Positions 22,857 through 34,271 of a DNA stretch of 64,000 nt are shown one piece after another; position 1 is the first letter of the stretch; each line of letters begins with the position of its first letter. Source of the stretch: Ryuthela nishihirai (lineage: Eukaryota; Arthropoda; Arachnida; Araneae; Heptathelidae); the NCBI GenBank assembly GCA_038380435.1, contig JAWZYU010000025.1:47066691-47130690 (forward strand). Reading direction: 5' to 3'. The notes beneath the pieces were generated by a model. The model was not told the origin of the DNA. It saw nothing but the letters and a program-made list of their open reading frames with translations, and did no database searches. The translations under genes and the position numbers were made by a program.

Positions 22857-23287
22857 AGAGGACCGAAAAATGACTTTACTCTTGATTCCCTTTCAGCAAC
22901 GGAATCAGGCTCATCTTGATTCAATAACAGTCTTCTTACGTAGTATCACACAACACTAATTTAATACAATATATCCTTAATTCTTCACTACTCCATTACA
23001 CCTTTTTGTTTTTCCTCTACGAATCTTATTATTCAAAGCATCTCCGTTCTAAACAGTTGGTAACGTAATCTCACGCAGAAGCACGCGCGAGCGTTCGTGA
23101 CACGTTTATTATAAATTCATTGCAGCATGTCGTTCATCTGTCGTAACAATATATTTATTGATTCCTGAATTTCTACACATTTCAATTACTCTTATTAAGT
23201 GCAATGCTCTTAATCTACCTGTTTCGTAACGTACTTAGCATACTTTTAGCGGAATAAAATAATACATGCGTATACACTGCCTAAACA
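22857..23287. other. Unique-looking spacer
   Basis: No gene or repeat recognised. Confidence 0.35.
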
Positions 23288-23441
23288 AAAGAGGGGCGGG
23301 CTCGTACTCCTTTTGCAGGCTCGTAATCTGCAGTTCGAGGTTCGAGTCCCAGTTGGGTCAGCGTTGAGACTGATCTCGGCAAATCTCCCCACCCTAAGGT
23401 GAGTAGGGGACACCGATGGACTTGGAAAGTCCGTCGGATGG
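23288..23441 (+). mobile_element. SINE-A head fragment
   Basis: Diverged plus-oriented head and early body, ending in CCGTCGGATGGG where a reverse SINE-A begins. The younger element probably truncates or interrupts this one; the remaining half was not found beyond it. Confidence 0.78.
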
Positions 23442-23444
23442 GTT

Positions 23445-23837
23445 GTTTTGGGTTGGGTTGTTTTACCTCTGAGCGGCACTTTTTTGCACACCATGGGCTA
23501 AATGGCCAGGTCACATGGACCCCGAAGGCTCAGAGAAGGTTGGGGGAAGGGACCCACTGGAACAGCTGTTGGGAGACAGATGGTAGCCTCCCGTCAAGGC
23601 CATCCAGAGTGTTCTTTAACGTACACAGGGTATGGCTCAACCTCACACAGGGCCACGGCTTAACGTCCCATCCGACGGACGGCGGCCTTTCCAAGCTCAT
23701 AGGTGTCCCCTACTGACCGTGGGCAGGGCGGGGAATTTTTGCGGAGATAAATCTCAACGCTGACCCAGCTAGGACTCGAACCTGGGAACTACAGATTACG
23801 AGCCTGGCGCGCTACCGACTGAGCCCCCCCCCCCCCC
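23445..23837 (-). mobile_element. SINE-A, near full length
   Basis: Reverse-oriented copy running from the GGGTTGGG tail to a head end that has become a run of about 16 C. It abuts the plus-oriented fragment in tail-to-body arrangement. Confidence 0.9.
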
Positions 23838-24436
23838 CAACTGGAGGCAATTTCAAAATTCGTATTCACAATACGAACAGCAACCGAGGTAGCCCTGATT
23901 CGCAAAGGAAACGCTGTGATGGTCAACAGGTCAAATAACGATTTCAAAACGAATATAAAAATGATATTAGGTTGATTTAGATATGACAAATTATGAATAC
24001 ATTAATGTTATTATACCAAAAATATATTATATCAGAAATTTTGTTGCTTAATCTTTGTTTAAAATTATTTGTATTTTATGGATTAAATCGTATTTTTCAC
24101 ATGAGCTATTATTATCTTGGGGATATACCTTTAACAAATATATAAAGATTATTGATATAGTTCAAAATCATACTTTCTGATGTATTTTGAAGCAAAAAAG
24201 AAGCGAAAGTGTTGCAAGATTATAGATATTTTGATTTTTTAGAATTGCGCAAATCATATGCATCAAATTCTTTGACACATTTAAATTAAAAATGGGATAT
24301 TGGCAGAATTAGAAGTTTTACGGTCCGTATGACATTATAATGAAAACATTTTATTAACTGAAGTATCGGTTAAGGAAAATATTTTTACTAAGCATTATGT
24401 TTTCTTGGTTGACAAATTATATCACATGATCAATAG
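23838..24436. other. AT-rich spacer, source of a copied patch
   Basis: No gene seen. The stretch 24268-24329 (TTCTTTGACACATTTAAATT onward) recurs at 24655-24716 inside the left terminus of the 7 kb element. Confidence 0.6.
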
Positions 24437-24554
24437 CCTACTAGTTCTAATAGAAAGCATTACAGATAGCTTAATAAATGTGTAAAGGATCAGTTAGTTG
24501 CTGATAAGAATCTTTGACTTGATGGCTTGGCTGTCAAAGCCGAGGAAGCAGTTA
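24437..24554 (+). pseudogene. LINE fragment, left of the 7 kb insertion
   Basis: Matches the LINE at 16034-16156 (TAGAAAGCATTACA, TGCTGATAAGAATCTTTG, GGCTTGGCTGTCAAAGC, GAAGCAGTTA). It breaks off at 24554 and continues at 31629 after the inserted element, with TTAGACAGCACAACAGCAG. Confidence 0.85.
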
Positions 24555-24957
24555 AGTAGTGGGTTCTCACTTCAGTCCCCCCCACTAGTGCTTTTCCCCC
24601 TATGACTCGAACCTGGGAACTACAGATTACGAGCCTGGCGCGCTACCGACTGTAATTCTTTGACACATTTAAATTAAAAATGGGATATTGGCAGAATTAG
24701 AAGTTTTACGGTCCGTACGACCCTATGACGCCACAAGCCACGCCCACTTCTGGACACGCCCCCATGACGTCACAAGACACGCCCAATTCCGGCCACGCCC
24801 CTATGACGTAATGTGACGTTATCGTGACTTAACATGCCACGCCCTTTTATTAGTAATTAATAATTTCTTCCCCTTATTAAATACCCCCCTTTCACCCCCC
24901 TTCACCCTCAGTGGCGCCATCTGGTGCCTATGAAGCGTACTAATTCCCAAAAACCTT
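24555..24957 (+). repeat. Left terminal inverted repeat of 7 kb element
   Basis: Pairs with 31313-31628. It contains ~38 bp subrepeats built on TGACGTCACAAG, CCACGCCC and TTCCGG. It is longer than its partner because of a ~120 bp patch at 24601-24720. The innermost shared part is GGCGCCATCTGGTGCCTATG. Confidence 0.88.
24601..24720. repeat. Patchwork filler inside left TIR
   Basis: Two unrelated pieces joined end to end: about 50 bp from a SINE-A head (TCGAACCTGGGAACTACAGA to CTACCGACTG) and about 62 bp identical to 24268-24329 just outside the element. The right TIR has neither. Confidence 0.85.
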
Positions 24958-24970
24958 ATACGTAACCATT

Positions 24971-25109
24971 ACGTAATACCATTGAAAAAATCCAGTTGTT
25001 TCAAAAAAGAGGCCTCTTTTTTCTTTTAACATTTTTCAAAAAAGAGGCCTCTCCTAAAAAAAGAGGCCTCTTTTTTTGAAACAACTGGATTTTTTCAATG
25101 GTATTACGT
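24971..25109. repeat. Long hairpin next to left TIR
   Basis: Arms 24971-25021 and 25056-25109 pair over about 50 bp (ACGTAATACCATTGAAAAAA on one side and its inverse on the other). A third copy of CAAAAAAGAGGCCTCT sits in the loop. There is no counterpart next to the right TIR. Confidence 0.9.
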
Positions 25110-25269
25110 TTTATCACCCTTCGTCCCCTTGCTCGAAACAACAGGATTTCGATCGCTTCAGGTCATGTTTCAGCTGTTAGTATCCCTCCACTTCGTTCTT
25201 AACGCATCAGGATGTTGAGTTATTCTAAGTTTGAAATATTCTCGGTTGAATGTCCTCTTCTGCATTAGC

Positions 25270-25915
25270 AAAACACACACACACACGCTTTGTTCGTTAC
25301 GAGATATCTGACAGGAAACGTAACGTAAGACGTAACGTAAAACAGTCGTGTTAAAAAAAATATTCGAACGTGCTGAAGAAAAATCCTTACATCTCCTGAA
25401 ATATGAGTATTCAAGTTAAGATCTGTGATGAAATATTTTGCATAACCACTAGTCTCGTTTTAAATTGTTAGCTTCTTCTGTAGCAAGCAAGTGTCCGTAA
25501 GACAATATGTTTATTCTTGCATGTGAACAAACACACACACATACGATAACATATACACATAAAGATGAAACACATACAGACACTTTAACACACACACAGA
25601 GAGAGAGAGACAAACATGAAGACGTATACACATACAGAGAAACGACTATGTGCACACATACATCTTAACACATACGCACGAAAACATATACATATAAAGA
25701 AACATATTAACATACATGAACATACACACACTCACGCACACATACACGATTCACTGAAACACACACACACACACACCTAGAGAGAAACAAACATGCAGAC
25801 ACAGTTACATCTTGACATATATGCACACATCTACACGTACACACATTTCGTAGTAACATACATATTTACACACACACACACAGAGAGAGAGAGAAACAAA
25901 CATACAGACAGACAT
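25270..25915. repeat. CA-rich microsatellite field
   Basis: Many short (CA)n, (ACAT)n and (GA)n runs separated by related sequence such as GAAACAAACATACAGA. The minus strand reads open in places only because of the repeat. Confidence 0.85.
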
Positions 25916-25937
25916 ACGTACAAGACAGTGTGCTTTA

Positions 25938-27960
25938 GTGTAATGCGGTGCCCTGTGAACTAAAGAATCTTTCTCAAACCCAAACGGTATAACTTTCACG
26001 TAGGTTCTGATATCAAAGATAATGTGCTTTCCTGCAGTACAGCACCCCCATGGGCTAAAAATATTTCTTAAACCCAATCGTAGCGTGTTTTTTCGCAGAT
26101 GTGTTCCATTGGTAGTGATCGTTATCTCTATAGATTTAAATGTGAAGCATAGAGTGCGTATCTCTTCGTATGAAATCGCTTATAATGAGACAATATTTCC
26201 TTTAAAAGTGTGCTGGAGATATTTGGAGGTGATTCAGCCACACATTTAGGGTATTTTAATGTTTTGAAAGCAATTCTGTCTTTCCCGGTGTGTATTTATC
26301 TAATTTTTTACAGTTGTTTTTTCAGCTATTGGAACTTATTTTGAAGTTATTCTGTCATGCGTCCACTGCATTTGAAGATATTTTGTCGTTCATTCATCAA
26401 ATAATTTTAGCTCTTGACAAGAAAATGGGATGAAATACATAAATATAATAAAAATAAAATTAATGTAATGGATGGTGATTTTTCTAGATCCTAGTACAGT
26501 AATATTTCATGTGAGAGATTGTCGTGATCTTGGTAGGAAAACAACACAAACGTTTATGTCTTACTATGGATCTCAGACCTTGGCTTTGTTAGATCAGAAG
26601 TAACTAACCTGATGTCTATGAGATAGATTAGAAATATTCTCATGCAGGAAAAATAACTAAACACGCATGAAATCCCGTGTTAGATTGTAGTGAAACACCC
26701 TATCTTTGTCGAAAAACTTGTGTTTGCAGCGAAAAATAGCCATCTTCACCCACACTTATACACTTATTCATGCGGTGCCCCGTGAACTAAAGAATCTTTC
26801 TCAAACCCAAACAGTATAACTTTCATGTTGGTTCTGATATCAAAGATAATGTGCTTTCCTGCAGCGCAGCACCCCTATGGGCTAAAAATCTTTCTCAAAC
26901 CCTATCATAGCGTGTTTTTCACAGATGTGTTCCATGGGTAGTGATCGTTATCTCTATAGATTTAAATGTGAAGCATAGAGTGCGTATCTCTTTGTATGAA
27001 ATCGCTTATAATGAGACAATATTTGCTTTAAAAGTTAGAAGTTATTAGTATGAACTAAAAAAGTGGTGATGTATACACTATCTGATCGTTAAAATCAAAC
27101 TTTAGCAAGTTAATATATCATTCTCTAGCTAGCGAGTCCGAAATTAGTGTGTCTTTGCTTTAAAAATAAATACGTCTTCACGCAGCTAATTGTCGTAACA
27201 GTTACAGGATTTTTTCATACGATCCCGTAGAAGGGGGTGAGAGGATGTCGGTATCATGGTAGGAAAACAACACAAACGTTCATGTCTTACTATGGATCTG
27301 AAACCTTGGCTCTGTTAGATCAGAAGTAACTAACCTGCTGTCTATGAGATAGATTAGAAATATTCTAATGCAGGAAAAGTAACTAAACAAACATGAAACC
27401 CCGTGTAAGATTGTAGTGAAACGCCCTATCTTTGTCGAAAAACTTGTGTTTGCAGCGAAAAATGGCCATCTTCACCCACACTTATGCGCTTATTCAAACG
27501 TACCGAGGGGACCAGAAACTCTGAAAAGAGATAGCTGCTCGGTATAACCGACGAGAGAATCAATGTTCATTACGTTTTATCGGTGGTTGAAGTCAGAGAA
27601 TGCAAAGTTAGGTCTAGCGGATCGATTCTGGGACCCAACTTTTCATGGAAATACTGAAAATATTGTTGTTTTCTTATAAACACTGAGTTTTCAGATTTTA
27701 AATTTCCAAACTTCGGTGGTTCTTTGCTGATGTTTTCTATATGCAAAGTATTTTGAATATTTGTCCATCCGTGTGTACGCAATGTAGATAGAAATGTGTA
27801 TTCTCATGCACGAAAAATAACTAATAGTGAAAACAACTTGTGTTTGCAACGAAAAATAGCCAACTACACCCACACTTATGCGCTACGTACCAGGGAACTA
27901 TAGAACCAGGAAATCTGAAAAGAGCGTGAGATAGCGTCTTGGAATAACCGTCGAATAGTC
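25938..27960. repeat. Large tandem duplication inside the 7 kb element
   Basis: Block A at 25943-26210 recurs at 26770-27036 (CGGTGCCC, GTGAACTAAAGAATCTTTCT and onward). Block B at 26535-26768 recurs at 27256-27495 (GGTAGGAAAACAACACAAAC and onward). A third partial B copy lies at 27800-27945. Order is A-B-A-B-b. Copies are about 90 percent alike by eye. Confidence 0.85.
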
Positions 27961-28299
27961 GTTTTTTTCTATCTTACAATATTTGCGTTGTAATTTTCTG
28001 TTTTGAAGCAATTTTTTACAACCATCCCACTACATTTTTATACTTTCTCTCTCGTCACAGTATGTTTTACAGTTATTGTGCCTTCCACTTCCAAAGAATT
28101 GTGAAAATATTCACCTATCCACTGAAATGTGTGTGCATTTACAGATATTCCAACACTCTTTACATTTTAGTGATTCTCATTGAATTTACCATCCAATTCG
28201 TTGTTTTTTTAATTTTCGTTTATGCATGTAATTTGATTTAACGACCTAGTCACATGGTGTATCATGGGTAAAGTACTACCCATTTCATCTCTTTTCAGG

Positions 28300-29640
28300 T
28301 TTGTATGACAGTAAAGCAAACTTGCAATCAGTTTTTCATTCTAAATGCTTGTTGTCTGCATATCACCGAAATTCCTCCTCGTATGCCTTCCAAAAAGGTA
28401 CATTGTAGGTTATCAACTCTAGTATTTGTCATCTTCAGGTATGAAGGCAGGAGCTGCGTAAACATAGCAGGGGTCAGTATCTGCCACCAAACACATCAGC
28501 TAAGAGGAGCACGTCAGTGTACGCGATATTGGCGTAGGTTTTTTTTTTATGTCGAATGAATATTTTCATTACACGGGTATAGTCTTCTATCCCCCTAGCG
28601 CTTCTCCGAGGAGCTAATGTGTGTCATCTCAATTTTAAGCGTTCTAATAAGATTATTTCATAACCTAAAGGACAGCCATCTGCAAGGAATCGGTATTAAT
28701 TGCATTCCCTATAATATGGAAAACAGCATTCTCCCTTTGAATTTCATAGAAACAAATTCTAAATGGAACAATAATGCTGCTTTTCATCGTCTGATAACAG
28801 TAGGAGATTTGCGTGCGCTTTAAATCTGAATGGTGTGATGTAGAGTGGGAACATCTCTTTCTCGTATCCAGACAGAAATGTTAATTTTTTCGAATTTAGA
28901 TATTTGATTTATTGTTAAAGGGAAAATTAGGCCTGATGTGTTTTCTTCTAAATGTATATAGTTGTTAAGGTGTTCAGTGTTTCCTATTGCAGGATACAAA
29001 GTGGCTAAAACAGACAAAACATATTTTGTCGGAATTACATACATTAACAATAGCACGTTTTTAATAGTAATTCTCTTGGAGTAGGGATATAACTAGGTCC
29101 CGCAAGAGGGATATATTTTCCAATGTTCATTTCACTATGGAGTACAGTATCCACTATGTGCTCCTTCAAATGAGGTCTTGATCTTCTTGCACATTGAATC
29201 CGATTCTCTGTTTAGGGATGATGTAGGAAGACTTGTGACACAGTTACTTCGGAAAAACGGGGTGCAGTGTTCGAAGGGGAGGCTTTTCGCATGAAACACA
29301 CTTGCACTGTAAGGTACCATTTAATAACTATTTTAAACTTTGTCCACTAAATTATTTTTCTGATCGTAATACATGCAATTGAATTTCGTTGAAACATATT
29401 TCTTCCCGACACTGTACCATAATTGTGCATTCTTATGGAAGTTGAGTGATTCAGGTCACTGGTTCATTTCTAACAATAGTTTTTCAAGTAAGCTGAAATC
29501 TGGAGATGTTTTAGCACGAAATCAGTTTGTTTTCTTACCAGTGCCCAGTGTTTTCCCAGTGATACCCCATTATTTAATTAGTTTCTATTTTTAATGAAGG
29601 AAATCGTTTTATCAGTAGCAAATATTGTCGAGCGGATAGC
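28300..29640 (+). pseudogene. Eroded coding-like region of 7 kb element
   Basis: Several plus-strand pieces with protein-like composition lie in the same register: 28305-28556, 28617-28820 and 29373-29591, with more across stops between (29135-29290, for example). They may be one decayed gene. I recognise no conserved motif and cannot name a protein. The minus-strand frames overlap these and look like shadows. Confidence 0.3.
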
Positions 29641-29849
29641 AACAGATCTGTCTGCAATCACCCGTTAAGAAAGTTACCTTGTCACATCCTGCTTGTTGCG
29701 AAATGTACGATGAAAGGTCGAACTCGCAAAATACGGGTAAAAGAATTGCAACACCCTCGTTGTCATTAACACGTGGTCCGGCACCAAACGCTTGTTCTAA
29801 AGCGGAACTTTTATGACACCCGAACAGGTCACCATATCACACATAATGA

Positions 29850-30840
29850 GGAATAAGTTTTTCCTTTTTATTAAATTTTTTTACCCAATGACATTTTCTG
29901 AGGTACAGTCTTACTGTAGAATAGTCCTTCTAGTAAAAATTGGACAACCCACAGTAACGGAGTTAAAAGAAATAAGTGTTAACACTTGATGATGCACTTG
30001 ATGATCCGTTACTGTGGGACAACCCACAGTAACGGAGTTTGAAGAAATAAGTGTCACGATGACTTAAAATACGATGGTTAAAAAAATACGTATATTAATA
30101 TGAAAGGACTATCGGGGTTCACTATAAGAAATACGTAGGAAAAGCTAGTTATAAAGAATACGAAGGTTGTGAAAAAAAAAAACGTAGGAAAATAAAAAAC
30201 CTAGTTTAATATCTGAAATATAAAACTCAAGCTATAATAAAGAGATACGTAATTTATACGGTTATACCCCGTTTGAGACACATCTAAGCCACATCATCAG
30301 GTACAAGGCATAGCTGAGCGCAATTACGCTCCTGCTATTGGCACAGAGGTAATGAGTTCAAATACGGCGTCGGAAGTAATTTTTTTTAAATACAGAAGAC
30401 GTACTAAAGTTATAGGCCTTTTTTACATAATGACGGATAAGTTTTTAAGATTTTTTTTTCCTTTTATTAATTTTTTACCCATTGGTATTTTCTGTGGGAC
30501 AGTCTTTTAAAACTGTAGAATAGTACTTCTAGTAAAAATGCGATAACCAAGAGTAATGGAGTTAAAAGAAATACGCTGAAAAAAGTTAGTTATAAAGAAT
30601 ACGAAGGTTGTGAAAAAACGTAGGGTAATAAAAAACCTAGTTTAATATCTGAAATAAATCTTTAAACTAATAAAGAGATACCTAATTTATATGGCTATAC
30701 CCCGTTTGAGACACATCTAAGCCACAACATCAAGTACAAGGCATAGTCGAGCGCAATGACGCTATCGGCACTGAGGTAGCGAGTTCAATTACGGCGACGA
30801 AAGCAAAATTTTTTTTTTTTTAAATACAGGAGACGTACTA
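29850..30840. repeat. Direct duplication near right end of 7 kb element
   Basis: Copy 1 about 29850-30420, copy 2 about 30435-30840. Shared blocks include TTTTACCCA, AGTAAAAAT, AGTTATAAAGAATACGAAGG, CCCCGTTTGAGACACATCTA, and CAAGGCATAG with GAGCGCAAT. Copy 1 also has an inverted pair built on CCACAGTAACGGA at 29946-30030. Confidence 0.8.
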
Positions 30841-30884
30841 AAAATAGTATGGACGTTGGATGACACCGATTAAATGCGCAAAAA

Positions 30885-31275
30885 CTGATATGGTGTAAAG
30901 AGGGGAGGGCTTAAAATATAGGTGGATCAACAGGGGGGTCTATGAAGAGGGGAGGGCTTAAAATATGGGTTAAACAGGGGAAAAACAAGAAAATTCGAGA
31001 AGGGAAATTAAAATATAGGTAGGGTTTAAAATATAGGTCAACCAGGGGGTCTGTAAGAGGAGGGAGGGCTTAAAATATAGGTCAATCAGGGGGTCTGCAA
31101 GAGGAGGGAGGGCTTAAAATATAGGTCAACCATTGGGGAGTCTGAAATAAAGAAAAATCGGAAATTAGACTTAAAATAAAGGTTTTTTTCGAAAATAGTA
31201 CTTCTCACTGTCAACAGATGGCGCCAGGGGTTTCTTTTTTAATAAGAGGGAGGGCTTAAAATATAGGTGGGGCGA
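30885..31275. repeat. Short tandem array next to right TIR
   Basis: About six imperfect units of 44-60 bp, each holding GGGAGGGCTTAAAATATAGG followed by GTCAA-CAGGGGG-TCTG type sequence. Confidence 0.85.
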
Positions 31276-31312
31276 CCGAGGGGTCCGAAAACGAGAAATT
31301 AGAATTAAAATA

Positions 31313-31628
31313 AGGTTTTTTGGGAATTAGTACGCTTCATAGGCACCAGATGGCGCCACTGAGGGGGAAGTGGGTGAAAGGGGGGTGTTTAATAAGGGGG
31401 AAGAAATTATTAATTATTAATAAAAGGGCGTGGTATGTTAAGTCACGATAACGTCACATTACGTCATAGGGGCGTGGACAGAAGTGGGTGTGGCTTGTGA
31501 TGTCATAGGGGCGTGGCCGGAATTGGGCATGGCTTGTGAGTCATAGGGGCGTGTCCGGAAGTGGGCGTGGCTTGTGACGTCAAAGGGGGAAAGCACTAGT
31601 GGGGGAACTGAAGTGAGAACCCACTACT
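31313..31628 (-). repeat. Right terminal inverted repeat of 7 kb element
   Basis: Inverse partner of 24555-24957. It holds an uninterrupted series of TGACGTCA-like, GGGGCGTGG and CCGGAA motifs and carries no filler patch. Confidence 0.88.
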
Positions 31629-31980
31629 CAATTAGACAGCACAACAGCAGAGAGCTGTACCAGAGTGTTAATGTTTTGTGTGGTAGAAAACGGACAGGTA
31701 TACAGGGATTGAAGGATAAACAAGGTAAGGTTTTAGAAGGTGAGGATTCTGTCATGGCTAGGTGGGCTGAGCATTTCAGTGATATTCTAAACAATGCAGT
31801 TAGTTCTATTCCCATTGTTTGCAATGATGATAGATGCATTGATGGCTTTAATGTTGGCCCTATAACACAATCTGAAGTTATTTTGGCTGTTTCTAAACTT
31901 AAACTACATAAATCCCCAGGGGTAGATGAAATTACTACCGAAATGCTTAGAGCTGGGAATGTTTCGGTTACCACTTGGAT
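31629..31980 (+). pseudogene. LINE fragment, right of the 7 kb insertion
   Basis: Continues the LINE of 24437-24554. It reads open through QHNSRELYQSVNVLCGRKR, SVMARWAEHFSDILNN and LHKSPGVDEITTEMLRAG, matching 16155-16500. The proline in KSPGVD is the more usual residue than the KSSGVD of the other copy. It is truncated where a SINE-A body fragment begins. Confidence 0.88.
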
Positions 31981-31993
31981 GACCGAATTTCTT

Positions 31994-32114
31994 CGTGGGC
32001 AGGGCGGGGAAATTTTGCGGAGATAAATCTCAACGCTGACCCAGCTGGGACTTGAACCTGGGAACTACAGATTAGGAGCCTGGCGCGCTACCGACTGAGC
32101 CACCCCCGCCCCCA
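31994..32114 (-). mobile_element. SINE-A head fragment
   Basis: Only the head and early body remain (GTGGGCAGGGCGGGG to the C-rich end). The tail half is missing, so this is a truncated or recombined copy joined directly to the LINE. Confidence 0.85.
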
Positions 32115-33724
32115 GTTCAAAATGAAGCCTCAAAATGCAACCAATAACAGTTATTTCTCCACCTATTGATATTAGGAAAGGTTCCAGTCTGTGCGTGCGG
32201 TTTGTTTATCCTAGGTCTCGACTTTAGTGGAACTGATTTGTTTTTTAATGAGAATTTCAGGTGTAAATGAAACATTTCTGTTAGGAAGGTGACGAACTGA
32301 AACACTGAAAATAATTAACATGCAGTACGCGTCACAACTGCAAAACTTCATGCGTACCCCGTTAGAGACCGCGGTTATCATATTCACTACTGATGTGGAA
32401 AAGCCGTAACAAGTTAAAAAAAAACGAAACAAATACATTTAATTAACTCCGCTCATAAGCTACCGGCAAAAGTTCACGTCTTATGCAAAGTTTGGAAGAT
32501 TTCGCTTGATGTGTTTCAGAAGTACAAGTCTGAAAATTATTTGATGCATCAAAATGTTCAACGCTGTTAGAAAATTATTTTTGTACTTGTCGTGATTCGT
32601 GGTATTATGGACTGCGAGGTGTGGAAAGGAACACAACTCGTCTTGGCTTAGTGCCAGTTTTGTTTTCCGTAAAATCGCCTTGGCGCGCAGAAAGTCGAAT
32701 CGATATCTTTGGGTCATCAAGTATAAGCATTGCCAGTGCCTCGACGATCTCCCACCACAGCGACGAAGGTGTGAGAAACAGTCTTCATGGAGTTCAGATA
32801 ATTATTCTCAGCTCTTCGGAGATGAAACAGATTCGTTGCTTGGAATGCAATGTCTGTATTAGAAGCTTTTAACGCGAAGATAACCAGACGCTGAAGCTTC
32901 ATAAAAGGAAAGATGGAGGACGAACAGAAGTTTACATTAGTTCAGATTTGAACAGAAGGAAAATGGTTCGAGGCATTTGCTGGAAGGGAATGTCGTCTTA
33001 GTTTCTCTTTAAAAAGGACTTTAAAGCAGTTAAGTTTGCATTTGCACTTAGACTGTTGTAAAAATAGCTTGTTACTCAAACATGACGCGAATAAGACAGC
33101 CAATAGAATGAAAGTTTTAGAAATATTTTGAATTACTTTGGATATATCTCTACTTCGGAACAAAGTTTATTGAGCATGGACGAATTCAATCAAGTCAAAA
33201 AACTGTAAAATCTGCTATTCGAATGCAGACAGACTGTCGTGCACCAAACTGGGTCCAGGACAGGAAGACGACGAAAAGGCTTACTCATCCCCCCCCCACC
33301 TCCTTGGAGAATTTTAATAACCGAATTGCAGGAAAAATAAAATACTAAACATATTTAAAACACCAGTAAGGTAGCTGGGATCAGCAGAACGTTTTTAAAG
33401 TACTGGAAAGGTGATATTAGTTTTGCTAACTTACAAATTTTTTTAATGTAGCGAAGTATTTTTTTTTAAGAATAAAATTTTTTGAAATGGGGACGACTCA
33501 CATCTCTCCATGGATAAGCTGTTTTATTACACTATATTACAGGAATATGTTTTTAAACGGCCATTTGAATAGAGGAAAAAAAACATATATTGCATTATTT
33601 GCTGAAAAAATTTCTGAAAAGAAATCGGAAATGAATTTTGATTCTTTTCAATCTCGCTTTAGTTGTTGATGTGGCATTAAACCCGAAACATTCAGCTAAT
33701 GATTCAATCTAGCCGCTTATTGGG
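32115..33724. other. Unique-looking intronic DNA
   Basis: No known repeat. Short open frames on both strands (around 32481-32902, for example) overlap each other and match nothing I recognise. There is a poly-C run near 33290. Confidence 0.4.
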
Positions 33725-34098
33725 CCGTGGGTGGCTCAGTAGGTAGAACGTCACGCTTGTAAACTGCAGTTCCCAGGTTCGAATCCCAGCTAGGCAGCGT
33801 GTAGATTTATCTCTGCAAAATGTCCTACCTTTGGTCAGTAAGGGACATTGATGGGCTTGGAAATGCCGCCATCCGTCGGATGGAACATTTATCCGGGCCC
33901 GTGTGCGTGAGAGTCATACCCTCTGCACGTTAAAGAAATGCTGGATGACTTTGAAGGGAGGCTTTCATCTGTTTCCCAACAGCTGTCCAGTGGGTCCCCT
34001 GCACCAATTTTTTCTGATCCTTCGGGGTTCTTGTGACCTAGCCATTTAGCTCATTGTGCGCAAAAAAAGTGCCGCTCATAGGTAAAGCAACCTAACTA
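33725..34098 (+). mobile_element. Old SINE-A copy
   Basis: Plus-oriented, full span but heavily mutated. The B-box region keeps CCCAGGTTCGAATCCCAGCT, and the tail reads GCTCATAGGTAAAGCAACC. Confidence 0.85.
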
Positions 34099-34271
34099 GC
34101 CCTGTTCGTTGAATATTTTTATAGATCAGTCATGCTGAAAAGCAATGTGAATGAAACAGCTGTGATAGCAAATTTTTGTCGTCCAAAGGACATTTTAGCT
34201 CTGAAAGAAATTTCAATGGAGCATGACTAAATTCAGTAAGTCAAAGAATTTTAAAACCTGCTGCTATTGGG

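Larger units (their letters stand above)
24555..31628. mobile_element. 7.07 kb long-TIR element, Maverick/Polinton-like ends
   Basis: The outermost bases are AGTAGTGGGTTCTCACTTCA and its exact inverse. Inverted termini reach to about 24957 on the left and 31313 on the right. Flanking hexamers CAGTTA (24549-24554) and CAATTA (31629-31634) correspond to one hexamer in the undisturbed LINE (CTGTTA). Long termini starting AG plus a 6 bp duplication are the known signature of Maverick/Polinton elements. Those are normally 15-20 kb with polymerase B, integrase and capsid genes. None is recognisable here: no frame exceeds about 120 codons. It is therefore a deleted, decayed or non-autonomous derivative, or another long-TIR transposon. 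Confidence 0.55.

Noticed and set aside
24720..24860. TGACGTCA motifs as a host CRE promoter
   Set aside because: They are part of the subrepeats of a transposon terminus and recur in the other terminus.
29373..29594. Naming a Maverick structural protein in the 7 kb element
   Set aside because: The pieces share a register and look protein-like, but no diagnostic motif could be read; a profile search is needed first.
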